The notes beneath the pieces are model-generated. The model searched no databases and was not told the origin of the DNA. It worked only from the letters and a program-made list of their open reading frames with translations. Shown in pieces: positions 8,109 to 16,746 of a stretch of DNA of 51,167 nucleotides; within the stretch, counting starts at the first letter, position 1, and every line of letters begins with the position of its first letter. This DNA is from an uncultured Clostridia bacterium (GTDB lineage: Bacteria > Bacillota > Clostridia > Oscillospirales > Ruminococcaceae), in the NCBI GenBank assembly GCA_945923775.1, contig CAMELR010000020.1, positions 1-51,167 of the forward strand, written 5' to 3'. Both the position numbers and the translations under genes were made by a program.

Positions 8109-10814
8109 TTACTTCTTGCGGAAATTGGGGTTATCGTCGGACTCGCGCATTATTGCGTCGAAAAGGCGCTGAGTCTTGCTCGACCTGCCGCGCTTTTTGT
8201 CCTTGAGCATGTTCAGCTCCTCATGCGGAGTCATTCCGTGATCGTCAGAATCGAACAGGTGGCGCTCCTCCGTCCATATTCCGGACGGTACCTCCTGCGG
8301 CTCAGCCTGCGCTTCCGGAGCCTCCGCCGGGGCACTGCGCTTCCTTGCCTGGCGGCGCTTTTCGCCGTTGTCTGCCTGCACGGAAGTTTCCTCCGGCTGG
8401 TGCGCCGGCTTCCTGTGCGCAGTACGCTTCGCCGCCGGTTTCTCAGCCGACGCGGGACGTTCAGCCGGTTCAGTCGGTTCAGTAGGTTCAGTCGGCTGAG
8501 CCGGTTCCTGCGCGGCCGCTGTTCCATGCGGCTCTGAGGCTTCCGGCTCGCTCAGCGCGGTCATTGTAGGACTGCGGCTCATGTCGTTTTCGGACTGCTC
8601 CAGCACATCGAATATCGAGCCTATCTCCCAGAACGGATCCTTTTCAGCGGATTCAGACTCGGCAGGCGAATCCGCAGGCTTTACAGGCTCAGAGGGCTTC
8701 GCAGGCTCCAGCGGTTCCACAGGCTCCGGGCGGGATACCGCCTCGTAGCCGTCGGCTCTTGCAAGCGGAGTTCCTGCGATCTTTCCGTAGGCTGAGATAG
8801 CCGCGGCGTTCTTCCTTATCACCTTGGGGCGGGGCGCAGGCTCCGGAACTGGCTCGGGCTGAGGCGGCTCCTCCAGGGGTTCGGAAGGTTCAGCAGATTC
8901 CGCTGGTTCTTCCCACTCGGGAACTGGTTCGGGCTGGAAATCTTCAAACGCGTCGCGCGGCTCCTGCGTAATTTCCGGCTCAGCGGCGGGGGCGTCGAAA
9001 TCAGAACCTAACTCGGTTCCGCCGAACGAAACGAACTTCGGCTCTTCATAGCGCTCCGACGTACTCTGCGGCTCTGCGGCTCTTACGATGTGGTGGATCT
9101 CCGGCTCCGCGCTGCGCGGAGGTTCTGCAAACGGTGTGAAGCCCTGCTCCCTTGACTGCCCCGGTGCGCTCTGCGCATACTCGGGAACATTCGGAACGTT
9201 CGGCGCGCTCTGACCCCTCTCGTTATGCGGCTGATAAGCCCACTGCGGAGCTTCGGTACGAACAGGCTCCCTGATTTCCGGCGCAAACGCCGGCTCCTGA
9301 GCGCCCTGCGGGTACTCCGGAACAAACGCGGGCTGAGGCTGGTAGTTCCTGGGCTCCCCGGCGCGGATTATATGCGACACCGGAGCCTTCCCCTGGCGCT
9401 GTCTTTCAACGCTCGGCGAGGTGAAAAATCCCTCGCGTCGGGGCTGCGGTCTCGGAATCTCCACCGGCTCGGGCTGCGGCTCCTCGGGCTTGCGCTCCAT
9501 GTCGCTGCGGCTGATACGCTCCGGCACGAACGGCTTGACTACGCGTCCCTGCGAGCGCTCCGGCTCCCTCTTCGGCACCTCGGACACCGGATTGCTCCGT
9601 GTAATATCCATTGTGCGGGAGTAATTTACGAACGCAGTCAGATCCTCCGGCGGTATCTCGCCGTTGTTGACCTTCCCCTTCATCGCTTCAAGGTACAGCT
9701 TCCAGCTTTCGTACTCCTTCAGGCTCATCGAGCCGGAGGCGACGCGGCCGTACATTTCGTCGGTTATCTCGCTGCACAGCTTCTCCGCTTCGGGAGTTAC
9801 AAGGCTGCGCGGGTGCTCCATTTCGTACAGCTCCAGGCAGGTTTTGCCGTTCGGCACGGGAAGCGAGCAGTATTCCTCAGTGTGCTCCCCGTCGCGCACG
9901 AAGTACCTTCCGCAGCGCTTGCACCTCGTGAGCCAGCCGCCGCTTTCAATGAGCGCGTCTATCTCAAGGTCGACCACTGCTTTCAGACCGCATGGCATGT
10001 ACACCCTCATCGGCGTATGCTCCATTGCTGAGCGCGACATATTGTAGCTGGAAAGTTCCTGCGCCAGACCCGCCTTCATGTGCGAAAACGCGTCCATCGC
10101 TATCTGGTCGGACAGGCACTCATACGAGCCGATGTCCGAGTAATCATCGTTGTAATCGAAATCGGGAAGCAGGTTTTTGATTATGTCCTTGGAAATATTA
10201 GGATACATAAAAGGCGCAGAAGGAACCCTGCCGGTGGAAAACACCTGAGTTACGCCCAGGTCCTCGAGGCGGCAGCCAAGCTCCCGCGCCGTGACGCTGA
10301 ACATAAGGTCAAAATAGTTCCTCCGGGCGTTTGCCTCTTCTACGCCGGAAATCTCGCGTGAAAACAGGAAATAAACCTTGCTCTTTGCGTAATCCTGCAC
10401 TCTGACAAGGTTCAGCCATTCATTGATACCTTTGTTGTAGCGGTACTCGCAGAGCCTTACGAAAACCGCCTTTTCAAACGTGGTCTTGCAGTCTATGAAG
10501 CGGTTCCACAGCGCGGCGGTGCCGATGTTGTCCCTGCGGCATACGTAGTCTATCCAGCAGTCCAGCACGATCTTGTCGTACACCGTGCGGAGGTTGTGCT
10601 CTATCCAGACGTGCATATTTTTCAGGGAGTTGCGGAGATCCGTTGCGCGATCCGTGTCGAGCGTGCCTGAGCGGAGCGCTTCGTCGCAGACTGCGATGGC
10701 GTTTTCGGCAAAATACGACAGGTCGTAATCGCAGAACGTCAGCAGCGAATAGGGATAGCGAAGCTGAAATATCTCGCTGCTGTTCTTCCCTGCTAAATTG
10801 AGAACTCTTTCCAA
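8109..10814 (-). CDS. DUF6076-like protein with a long Pro/Glu-rich C-terminal region
   Basis: A 901-residue cytoplasmic-looking protein with a probable TTG start at 10814, eight bases after an AGGAG site. Residues ~1-390 form a folded, mainly helical part containing a candidate zinc site CKRCGRYFVRDG...EEYC...GKTC, which resembles the DUF6076 family. From about residue 400 to 850 the chain is low-complexity and rich in Pro, Glu, Ala and Arg, with many EP, PxP and REP repeats. The last ~60 residues are charged again (HGMTPHEELNMLKDKKRGRSS). No enzymatic motif was recognised. It is the last gene of a three-gene minus-strand unit, 15 bp after the membrane protein gene. Function unknown; the long disordered part suggests a scaffold or interaction role (inference). 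Confidence 0.7.
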   Translation of the reverse strand: MERVLNLAGKNSSEIFQLRYPYSLLTFCDYDLSYFAENAIAVCDEALRSGTLDTDRATDLRNSLKNMHVWIEHNLRTVYDKIVLDCWIDYVCRRDNIGTAALWNRFIDCKTTFEKAVFVRLCEYRYNKGINEWLNLVRVQDYAKSKVYFLFSREISGVEEANARRNYFDLMFSVTARELGCRLEDLGVTQVFSTGRVPSAPFMYPNISKDIIKNLLPDFDYNDDYSDIGSYECLSDQIAMDAFSHMKAGLAQELSSYNMSRSAMEHTPMRVYMPCGLKAVVDLEIDALIESGGWLTRCKRCGRYFVRDGEHTEEYCSLPVPNGKTCLELYEMEHPRSLVTPEAEKLCSEITDEMYGRVASGSMSLKEYESWKLYLEAMKGKVNNGEIPPEDLTAFVNYSRTMDITRSNPVSEVPKREPERSQGRVVKPFVPERISRSDMERKPEEPQPEPVEIPRPQPRREGFFTSPSVERQRQGKAPVSHIIRAGEPRNYQPQPAFVPEYPQGAQEPAFAPEIREPVRTEAPQWAYQPHNERGQSAPNVPNVPEYAQSAPGQSREQGFTPFAEPPRSAEPEIHHIVRAAEPQSTSERYEEPKFVSFGGTELGSDFDAPAAEPEITQEPRDAFEDFQPEPVPEWEEPAESAEPSEPLEEPPQPEPVPEPAPRPKVIRKNAAAISAYGKIAGTPLARADGYEAVSRPEPVEPLEPAKPSEPVKPADSPAESESAEKDPFWEIGSIFDVLEQSENDMSRSPTMTALSEPEASEPHGTAAAQEPAQPTEPTEPTEPAERPASAEKPAAKRTAHRKPAHQPEETSVQADNGEKRRQARKRSAPAEAPEAQAEPQEVPSGIWTEERHLFDSDDHGMTPHEELNMLKDKKRGRSSKTQRLFDAIMRESDDNPNFRKK

Positions 10815-10829
10815 TTCAAGGCTCCTTTG

Positions 10830-11738
10830 TCATTCTGCGGTCTGCTCTTCTGCGGAGCTTCCCTGGGAGGAAGCGTCCTCTGTTCCATAGTAAAGCGTTA
10901 TCGGCACGGAGCTTTCCTCAAGCTCCTCGGTCGCGGAGATCTCCGCCACGAGGTAGGGGTTTTCCTTTAATGTGCCCTCGACGCTGAGCATTTCAACTTT
11001 CTTTCCGTCCACTGTTTTAGTCACCCAGGACACAGGTGAATCGGACTTGCTGGTGTACTTCGCGGTGACTACCCAGCCGCTTCCGAGCACGCGCTTCGCG
11101 CTGCCAAAGGGTATCTTCTTGTCCTTGGAGATATCCTCGACGTAGTAGCTGGCGGTGCGGCGCTCTCCGGTGGGCTTGTCGACGTAGCGCACGATACGGT
11201 ACTGACCGTCGGCGGAAAGCACCTCGTAATTACGGTCGCGCAGGTCGAGGTCGACTCCGGTGAGGGTTATCTTGCCCATGAGCAGCGTGATGGTGATGTA
11301 AGCCGCCGCGCCGATGACGTACATCAGCAGGTACATCGTGCCCAGTACGGTCTTGAGCGTCTCGTTGGCGGTGCAGATGAAGAACATCGCGACCACGACC
11401 ACAAGCGGCGGGAGTATCATATACCAGTTTCCGAACGCAAGCAGGAACGTAGCGAACACCACCGGCGGAAGTATCATGACATTCACCTGCGTGATGACCT
11501 GACGGCGGGTATATATGAGCAGACCCAGGGCGGCGATATTCACAAACACGTACACCACGAAAAGCGACGTGGTGTTCTCATACTCGAGAAAAAACGCGCC
11601 GTTGAGCCACGCTATCCAGATAAGAAGCCCGGTATACCCCCAGCAGAGCAGTGCTACGCCCCGCTTGAGCCAGACATTCTTGAAAAGCGCGACCAGAGTA
11701 TCCATGAAACTGCGGTTTTTTGCTGCCTTTGAGTTCAT
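10830..11738 (-). CDS. Multi-pass membrane protein of unknown function
   Basis: A 302-residue protein with about five or six hydrophobic segments in the first ~165 residues (for example VALLCWGYTGLLIWIAWL, FVVYVFVNIAALGLLIY, VFATFLLAFGNWYMILPPLV and MYLLMYVIGAAAYITITLLM). The C-terminal half is soluble and beta-rich, about residues 165-300, and contains YRIVRYVDKPTGERR; it probably lies on one face of the membrane. The start follows an AGGAGG site. It lies between the secreted gene 11765-12778 and the DUF6076-like gene with gaps of 26 and 15 bp, so the three are co-transcribed. No family was recognised with confidence. Confidence 0.65.
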   Translation of the reverse strand: MNSKAAKNRSFMDTLVALFKNVWLKRGVALLCWGYTGLLIWIAWLNGAFFLEYENTTSLFVVYVFVNIAALGLLIYTRRQVITQVNVMILPPVVFATFLLAFGNWYMILPPLVVVVAMFFICTANETLKTVLGTMYLLMYVIGAAAYITITLLMGKITLTGVDLDLRDRNYEVLSADGQYRIVRYVDKPTGERRTASYYVEDISKDKKIPFGSAKRVLGSGWVVTAKYTSKSDSPVSWVTKTVDGKKVEMLSVEGTLKENPYLVAEISATEELEESSVPITLYYGTEDASSQGSSAEEQTAE

Positions 11739-11764
11739 ATATTCCCTCCTGCTTCAGAAGCCTA

Positions 11765-12778
11765 TCAATAAAACTTCTTCTTTCTGTAGATCATGTAACC
11801 GATGATAGCACCAGCGACTATTACAACTGCAACGCCCACGACGATAACAATGAGCATTACCGGGGATTCAGGCTCAGCGTAGAGCTGGCCGTAATTTATC
11901 GCGGAAGAGGTCGCCTCGGTCGCTGCAGTGCGGATAGTTGTCGCGGCGGTCTCGGCGGGAGTGCTGCTGGTGTCGGAAGGCTCCGTTGGCTCGGTGACTG
12001 CGGCTTCCTCGGTCTGCTCCTTTGTGCCTGCCTGCTCAGTCGCAGGTGTCTCAGCGGAAACGCCCTCGGTGTCGAGGGTGTTCGCAGGCTCTGCGGTCGC
12101 AGCGTCGGGAGCTGAAGTCTCTTCGGGTGTTGTGGACGTCTCCTCGGGAACTGAGGATTCCTCGGGCTTGGTCGTCGTGGTGGTCTGCGTGGTGGTCTGC
12201 GTGGTGGTTTCGGCGGTAGTCTGAGCGGACTTGTCGTCAATAATGCGGAAATTTCTCACGGCAACCGTGATCTCGCCCTGTGAAGGCGAATCCCAGTTGG
12301 TCCTTACCTGAAACATCAGGTAAGCGGGCTGTCCCTTCGCGAATTCCTCGTGGAAGTGGGAAGCCTTCTCAGTTACAGTCACCCACTCGCCGGACTTCAG
12401 CAGTGTGTAGTCGGACGGGTTCACCCAGCCCCATTTGTTGTTGAAGCCGGGGATACATGCGATAACGTCCTTTCCGGCGGTCTCGAGCTTTACGTCAACG
12501 GAGACTCTCGCGTTGTCGGACTCCCAGAATTCCTGGTCAAGGTACTCGTTGAACAGCTTGAAGCGCAGGGAAACATACTTTTCCTCGGTGCTGTCGCCGA
12601 GGGTCGCGGTGAATCTGCCCTCCGTGCCGTAGATCTCGTAGTCTGTCGCCATTATCTCGTCGAGAAGGTCAGTGTTGTTAAGGTCGTATATGTAATCAGC
12701 CGAGGCCGTTACCGATACAACTGTCATGACCGCTGCGGCGATAATACACCCAACGGCTCTTCTGAATTTTCTAAACAT
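11765..12778 (-). CDS. Exported beta-sandwich protein anchored by a C-terminal membrane helix
   Basis: A 337-residue protein with a signal peptide (about 1-28, CIIAAAVMTVVSVTASA-D). Residues ~28-195 form a beta-rich domain with Trp and aromatic residues (FNNKWGWVNPSDYTLLKSGEW and the later FQVRTNWDSPSQGEITV), resembling a carbohydrate-binding-module jelly roll, though no family is certain. A Thr/Ser/Glu-rich stalk follows (about 197-300, with TTQTTTQTTT repeats), then a single membrane helix (VMLIVIVVGVAVVIVAGAI) and a basic tail YRKKKFY. This is the first gene of the three-gene operon, with GGAGG before the ATG and a promoter at 12836-12864. The layout suggests a surface receptor or sensor. 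Confidence 0.7.
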   Translation of the reverse strand: MFRKFRRAVGCIIAAAVMTVVSVTASADYIYDLNNTDLLDEIMATDYEIYGTEGRFTATLGDSTEEKYVSLRFKLFNEYLDQEFWESDNARVSVDVKLETAGKDVIACIPGFNNKWGWVNPSDYTLLKSGEWVTVTEKASHFHEEFAKGQPAYLMFQVRTNWDSPSQGEITVAVRNFRIIDDKSAQTTAETTTQTTTQTTTTTKPEESSVPEETSTTPEETSAPDAATAEPANTLDTEGVSAETPATEQAGTKEQTEEAAVTEPTEPSDTSSTPAETAATTIRTAATEATSSAINYGQLYAEPESPVMLIVIVVGVAVVIVAGAIIGYMIYRKKKFY

Positions 12779-12835
12779 CTTTTGTCCTCCAATATATCTC
12801 TATACGCGCGGCAATATATACTGCCACATATAACT

Positions 12836-12864
12836 ATTGTATAACAAATCCCGGAAAATTGCAA
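12836..12864 (-). promoter_or_regulatory. Sigma-A promoter of the three-gene operon 12778-8109
   Basis: Minus-strand TTGCAA (12864-12859), a 17-bp spacer, TACAAT (12841-12836). It is one of four promoters in this window with TTGCAA at -35. Confidence 0.7.
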
Positions 12865-12934
12865 GGGATTTCAGCAACTTTATAATGTTTCACAAATTTA
12901 TGCACACTTATCCCGGCTTTGTTGTTCCAACTGT

Positions 12935-12974
12935 AAAACAAACGGAAACCCACGCCTTACCGACGTGGATTTCC
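12935..12974 (-). terminator. Terminator of ftsZ and the dcw cluster
   Basis: Minus-strand stem GGAAATCCACG / CGTGGGTTTCC (12974-12944) with one mismatch or G-T pair, followed by GTTTGTTTT. Confidence 0.75.
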
Positions 12975-13031
12975 GGAATGTTCGATTTTGGTCTGCGCAT
13001 TATGACCGCCGGAGCCTTACAGCGCCTTCAA

Positions 13032-14180
13032 TCAGTTATTATTGTTGTTGAGCAGGTTGATGAGCTTGTCGATATCTGCGTCGGTGCCATCGTAAACGGG
13101 TTTCTGCATTGTGGTGCCGAACACCGCGTCAGAGGAAGCCGCCTGCTGAGCTGCCGGAGCGGGCTGAGCCTCAGCCTCGCCGTGCTCGTCATCGAGGAAG
13201 TCCGTTGCGATAACGATGATGGAAACCTCGTCCTCGGCAAGGTTGTCGTCGAACTGCATACCCATCTTGATCTCCGCGTCGGGAGCCGCGTTCTTGGTTA
13301 TCTCGGTGGCGATGATGTCTACCTCGTCTGCGGAGGTCGTCATCGGAATGCCAATGCTGATGAGCAGTCTGCGCGCGCCGCTGATGGAAGTCTCAAGCAG
13401 CGGGCTGTGGAGCACCTGGTCGAGCGCGTCGGCGTTCTTGTTGTCGCCCTTGCCCTGACCTATCGCCATGTGCGCGATTCCGGAATCCTTCAGCGCCATG
13501 GTAACGTCCGCGAAATCAAGGCTGATGAAGCCTACGCCCTTTACAAGGTCGGAAATGCTCTTTACCGCCTTGTAAAGCACGTTATCTACTGCCTTGAACG
13601 CGTCAGCCATGCTGAGCTTCGCGTTGGATATCTCCTTGACTCTCTCGTTAGGGATAACGATGAGGGAGTCAACGTACTTTCTCATCTCTGCAATGCCCTT
13701 GAGAGCCTGGTTCATCTTAGCCTGGCCTTCAAACGCGAACGGCTTGGTGACAACGCCGACAGTCAGCTTGCCCATTTCCTTCGCGATGGAAGCAACTACA
13801 GGAGCCGCGCCCGTACCGGTGCCGCCGCCCATTCCGGCAGCGATGAACACCATGGACTCGCTCTCCATTACGTTCTTGAGATCGTCGCGGTTCTCCTCCG
13901 CGGAATCCTGACCTACAGAAGGGTTGTTGCCTGCGCCCTGACCTCTGGTGCGCTTCTTGCCGATCTGGATACGGCGCATTCTGCTTCCGTCCTTGGAGCG
14001 GAGCGCCTTGACATCAGTGTTGGCAACAACGTAGTCAATTCCGGTCATATCCCCCTCGACCATGTGGCTGACTGCGTTTCCGCCGCCACCGCCGACGCCG
14101 ATGACCATTATTTTGGTCTGGTCCTCGAAATCGTCGTCCATCACGAACTCATCATCGTGTGTATCTATTTCAAATGCCAT
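13032..14180 (-). CDS. ftsZ: Cell division protein FtsZ
   Basis: The tubulin-like GTPase that forms the cytokinetic ring. The start was set at ATG 14180 (MAFEIDTHDDEF) behind GGAGGG; the reading from 14210 would include that site. The protein is 382 residues. GTP-binding features are present: GVGGGGGNAV near residue 30, NTDVKAL, the tubulin signature GMGGGTGTGAAPV near 115, and the T7-loop area with FADV. The C-terminal core (GMQFDDNLAEDEVSIIVIATDF) is recognisable. The tail is odd: the usual D-[IV]-P-x-F-[LI]-[RK]-[RK] peptide that binds FtsA or SepF is missing, and the chain ends DADIDKLINLL plus five Asn. It is the last dcw gene and has its own promoter at 14237-14265. Confidence 0.95.
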   Translation of the reverse strand: MAFEIDTHDDEFVMDDDFEDQTKIMVIGVGGGGGNAVSHMVEGDMTGIDYVVANTDVKALRSKDGSRMRRIQIGKKRTRGQGAGNNPSVGQDSAEENRDDLKNVMESESMVFIAAGMGGGTGTGAAPVVASIAKEMGKLTVGVVTKPFAFEGQAKMNQALKGIAEMRKYVDSLIVIPNERVKEISNAKLSMADAFKAVDNVLYKAVKSISDLVKGVGFISLDFADVTMALKDSGIAHMAIGQGKGDNKNADALDQVLHSPLLETSISGARRLLISIGIPMTTSADEVDIIATEITKNAAPDAEIKMGMQFDDNLAEDEVSIIVIATDFLDDEHGEAEAQPAPAAQQAASSDAVFGTTMQKPVYDGTDADIDKLINLLNNNNN

Positions 14181-14236
14181 GTCTTTTTCCCTCCAAATTT
14201 TTAGACGCATGATACGCGAATATAATACTACTTAAT

Positions 14237-14265
14237 ATTATAACAGATACTACGAATAATTGCAA
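14237..14265 (-). promoter_or_regulatory. Sigma-A promoter of ftsZ
   Basis: Minus-strand TTGCAA (14265-14260), a 17-bp spacer, TATAAT (14242-14237), in the 145-bp gap between ftsQ and ftsZ. It allows ftsZ expression apart from the upstream cluster. Confidence 0.82.
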
Positions 14266-14325
14266 CTGTTTTTTAAAAAATATTTTGACAAATTATTCAC
14301 CCGCCGGAAATCTCTCCGGGCAGGA

Positions 14326-15387
14326 TCACTCCGCCGGTTCGGAGGTGCCCGCCGCTTCCGCAGTGAATTCACCGGTGGATTCCGCAGTGCCGCTCAGCGA
14401 CGGGAGCGCCGCCGATACTATCTTATCCTTTGCAGAGGGCTTGTTCGGGTTCTTCAAGTTTATCGTGACGTTCGCCTGCTCGTACTGGAGCACCTCCGCG
14501 CCGACCGCGAACTTGCTGTCGATATCCGCGATACCGCCGAGCTGGAGCGTTATATTATCGCCGCAGTCGACGCTGATGTCGAATCTGTCGGTGAGATCCA
14601 CGCGGGTTATTCCGGTTATCCCGTAGTGCTCCGCCTTTTCGAGGATCTGGAGCGGGAGCTGCGTCTTTCCGTTCTCGCTGGAAGTCAGGGTCGCTCCCGG
14701 AGTGAGCTCCACCGCGTCGTAGCCGACTATCGCAGGAAGCCCGCTTTCCGAGCCGAGCTCCACTATCCTGCCCATTCGGGAGACCGCCGCAGTAACTCCG
14801 TCCTGGCTCACCAAGAACCACTTTTCCGCTTCCTTGACGGTGATTTTTATCTTCGTCGGGAATACCTTGCTGACATCTACCATATCTATATAAGTAAGGG
14901 CGGCTGAGATACGCTTCTCAGCGTCGCCGGAGTCGATGTGCAGCAGGTTCTGCCCGGTCTCAAGCCCCGACGGAGCTATTATCTGCTCCGCAGTGTAGCG
15001 GGAGTTTCCCTCTACCTCGATGGAGGTGCAGTTGAACAGCACCGTATTCGACAGCACCGCCAGAACGATGATGATTATTATTGCCGCCAGGATATAGTAC
15101 ATTATGTAGTTCCCGCCGCGGCTTCCGCGCCGCCTGCCCTTTACGCTGCGGTGAACTGTCGCCTGGTTTATCGCGCGGTCGGTGCGCCTGCGCTGCGCCC
15201 TGTCAGGCTGCGGAGCCGGTCTGCGGGCGGCGCTTCGCGGCGGAGTTCCCTGCGGACGGGCCGTGCGTTCCTGTGTTGGTCTGTTCTGGGGGCGCTGAGT
15301 GCGTGCGCTCTGCGACTTTTGCGCGCTCTGAGCGGGTCTCTTCCGCTGAGCGCTTCCACCCCGCGCCGCTGTTTTTTTACTGCCCAT
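14326..15387 (-). CDS. ftsQ: Cell division protein FtsQ/DivIB
   Basis: A bitopic divisome protein of 353 residues. Residues 1-95 are a long cytoplasmic tail extremely rich in Arg, Gln, Ala and Pro. A membrane helix follows at about 96-117 (MYYILAAIIIIIVLAVLSN), then the POTRA-type domain (FNCTSIEVEGNSRYTAEQII) and the FtsQ/beta domain with VSKVFPTKIKITVKEAEKWFLV and the later DLTDRFDISVDCGDNITLQL. The C-terminus is a Thr/Ser/Ala/Glu tail. It lies 15 bp after murA in the dcw cluster. FtsQ/DivIB joins the FtsL/FtsB complex and regulates septal synthesis by FtsW and its PBP. Tail length is above average for the family. Confidence 0.87.
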   Translation of the reverse strand: MGSKKTAARGGSAQRKRPAQSAQKSQSARTQRPQNRPTQERTARPQGTPPRSAARRPAPQPDRAQRRRTDRAINQATVHRSVKGRRRGSRGGNYIMYYILAAIIIIIVLAVLSNTVLFNCTSIEVEGNSRYTAEQIIAPSGLETGQNLLHIDSGDAEKRISAALTYIDMVDVSKVFPTKIKITVKEAEKWFLVSQDGVTAAVSRMGRIVELGSESGLPAIVGYDAVELTPGATLTSSENGKTQLPLQILEKAEHYGITGITRVDLTDRFDISVDCGDNITLQLGGIADIDSKFAVGAEVLQYEQANVTINLKNPNKPSAKDKIVSAALPSLSGTAESTGEFTAEAAGTSEPAE

Positions 15388-15402
15388 GCTTTCACTCCTC
15401 CG

Positions 15403-16686
15403 TTAATTCCTGCTTTGCTGCCCTACCCGGGAAATATCCGCGCCGACTGAACGCAGCGCCTTTTCAATGCTTTCGTAGCCCCGGTCGATGTACCCCACGC
15501 CGGTTATCTCGCTGGTTCCCTCGGCCGCCAGAGCCGCCGTGACCAGCGCCGCGCCTCCGCGCAGCTCCCCCACGCAGAGCTTCGCGCCGGAAAGCCGCTC
15601 CACGCCCTGCACGACCGCTACCCTGCCCTCGACCTTTATCGACGCCCCGAGCCGTATAAGCTCCGGAATGTGCCGGTAGCGGTTCTCGAATATCGTCTCC
15701 ACGAACACGGAGGTACCCTCCGCCGCGGAGCACACCGCCGTGAACAGCGCCTGAATATCCGTCGGGAATCCGGGATATGGCATGGTTCGAATGGTCGGCG
15801 GAGCGTTCAGCCGCCTGGGGCAGTTGACGTACAGCTTCCCGCCGCCGTAGGGGTAGATACGGCACCCCATGCTCTCCAGCACCGGGAGGAATCCCGTCAT
15901 GTGCGACGGCTCGCACCGCGTAAGTATCAGCTCGCCCCGGGTCATCGCCGCCGCGCAGAGGTACGTCCCCGCAACTATGCGGTCGGGGATCACCGTGTGC
16001 TCTGCGGGGGAAAGGCGGGATACGCCCTCGATGCAGATGGTGCTGCCGCCGGCGCCGGTTATTTTCGCTCCGCATTTCACCAGGAACTCCGCTAGGTCGA
16101 TTATCTCAGGCTCCCGGGCGGCATTGTGTATCTCGGTGCGGCCGGACGCTGTGACCGCCGCGAGCATTATGTTCTCCGTAGCTCCCACCGACGGGAACGA
16201 CAGCGTTACGCTCCCGCCGCGGATACCTCCAGCCGCCGTGCACTCCAGCCAGCCGTGTTCCTCGCTTATCGTGACGCCCATGTCCCGGAGCGCGGCGAGG
16301 TGCAGGTCGATAGGCCTTGCGCCAAGCTCGCAGCCGCCCGGGAAGGTCAGCTTACAGCGGCGCGTCCTCCCGAGGACCGCCCCAAGAAACACTATGGACG
16401 ACCGCATTTCCCGCATCAAATTGTCGGGTATCTCATTGCCGCAGACGTTGGAGGCGTCCACGCACACCGTGTCGCCGCAGCGGGTACACCTGCACCCCAG
16501 GCAGGATAGTATCCTGCACGCCGCGTCCACGTCGGTAAGCTCCGGGCAGTTATGCAGAACGCATTCGCCGTGCGCCAGCACACACGCCGCAAGCAGCGGG
16601 AGCGCGCTGTTCTTTGCTCCGTGCACCCTGAGTTCGCCCTCCAGCCGCCGCCCGCCGTTAACGACGAGCTTCTGGCAGTTTGCCAT
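15403..16686 (-). CDS. murA: UDP-N-acetylglucosamine 1-carboxyvinyltransferase (MurA)
   Basis: Catalyses the first committed step of peptidoglycan precursor synthesis, transfer of enolpyruvate from PEP to UDP-GlcNAc. The 427-residue length is normal. Visible motifs: KNSALPLLAA near residue 25, R-S-S-I-V-F-L-G-A near 92, and the active-site loop FPGGCELGARPIDLHL, with the catalytic Cys at residue 119 (the residue attacked by fosfomycin). GYPGFPTDIQA-type binding residues appear as PYPGFPTDIQALFTA. The start follows GGAGG. It lies between murG and ftsQ in the dcw cluster, a position MurA often takes in Clostridia. The protein has an unusually high Cys content near residues 85-105. Confidence 0.95.
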   Translation of the reverse strand: MANCQKLVVNGGRRLEGELRVHGAKNSALPLLAACVLAHGECVLHNCPELTDVDAACRILSCLGCRCTRCGDTVCVDASNVCGNEIPDNLMREMRSSIVFLGAVLGRTRRCKLTFPGGCELGARPIDLHLAALRDMGVTISEEHGWLECTAAGGIRGGSVTLSFPSVGATENIMLAAVTASGRTEIHNAAREPEIIDLAEFLVKCGAKITGAGGSTICIEGVSRLSPAEHTVIPDRIVAGTYLCAAAMTRGELILTRCEPSHMTGFLPVLESMGCRIYPYGGGKLYVNCPRRLNAPPTIRTMPYPGFPTDIQALFTAVCSAAEGTSVFVETIFENRYRHIPELIRLGASIKVEGRVAVVQGVERLSGAKLCVGELRGGAALVTAALAAEGTSEITGVGYIDRGYESIEKALRSVGADISRVGQQSRN

Positions 16687-16746
16687 ATGATCATCTCCTC
16701 CTGCATTACTGTGTTTCCATAGTATGCGGGAGGTATTATTTTGTGA

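Noticed and set aside
12837..14204. 455-codon plus-strand ORF opposite ftsZ
   Set aside because: The minus strand encodes unmistakable FtsZ with the tubulin signature.
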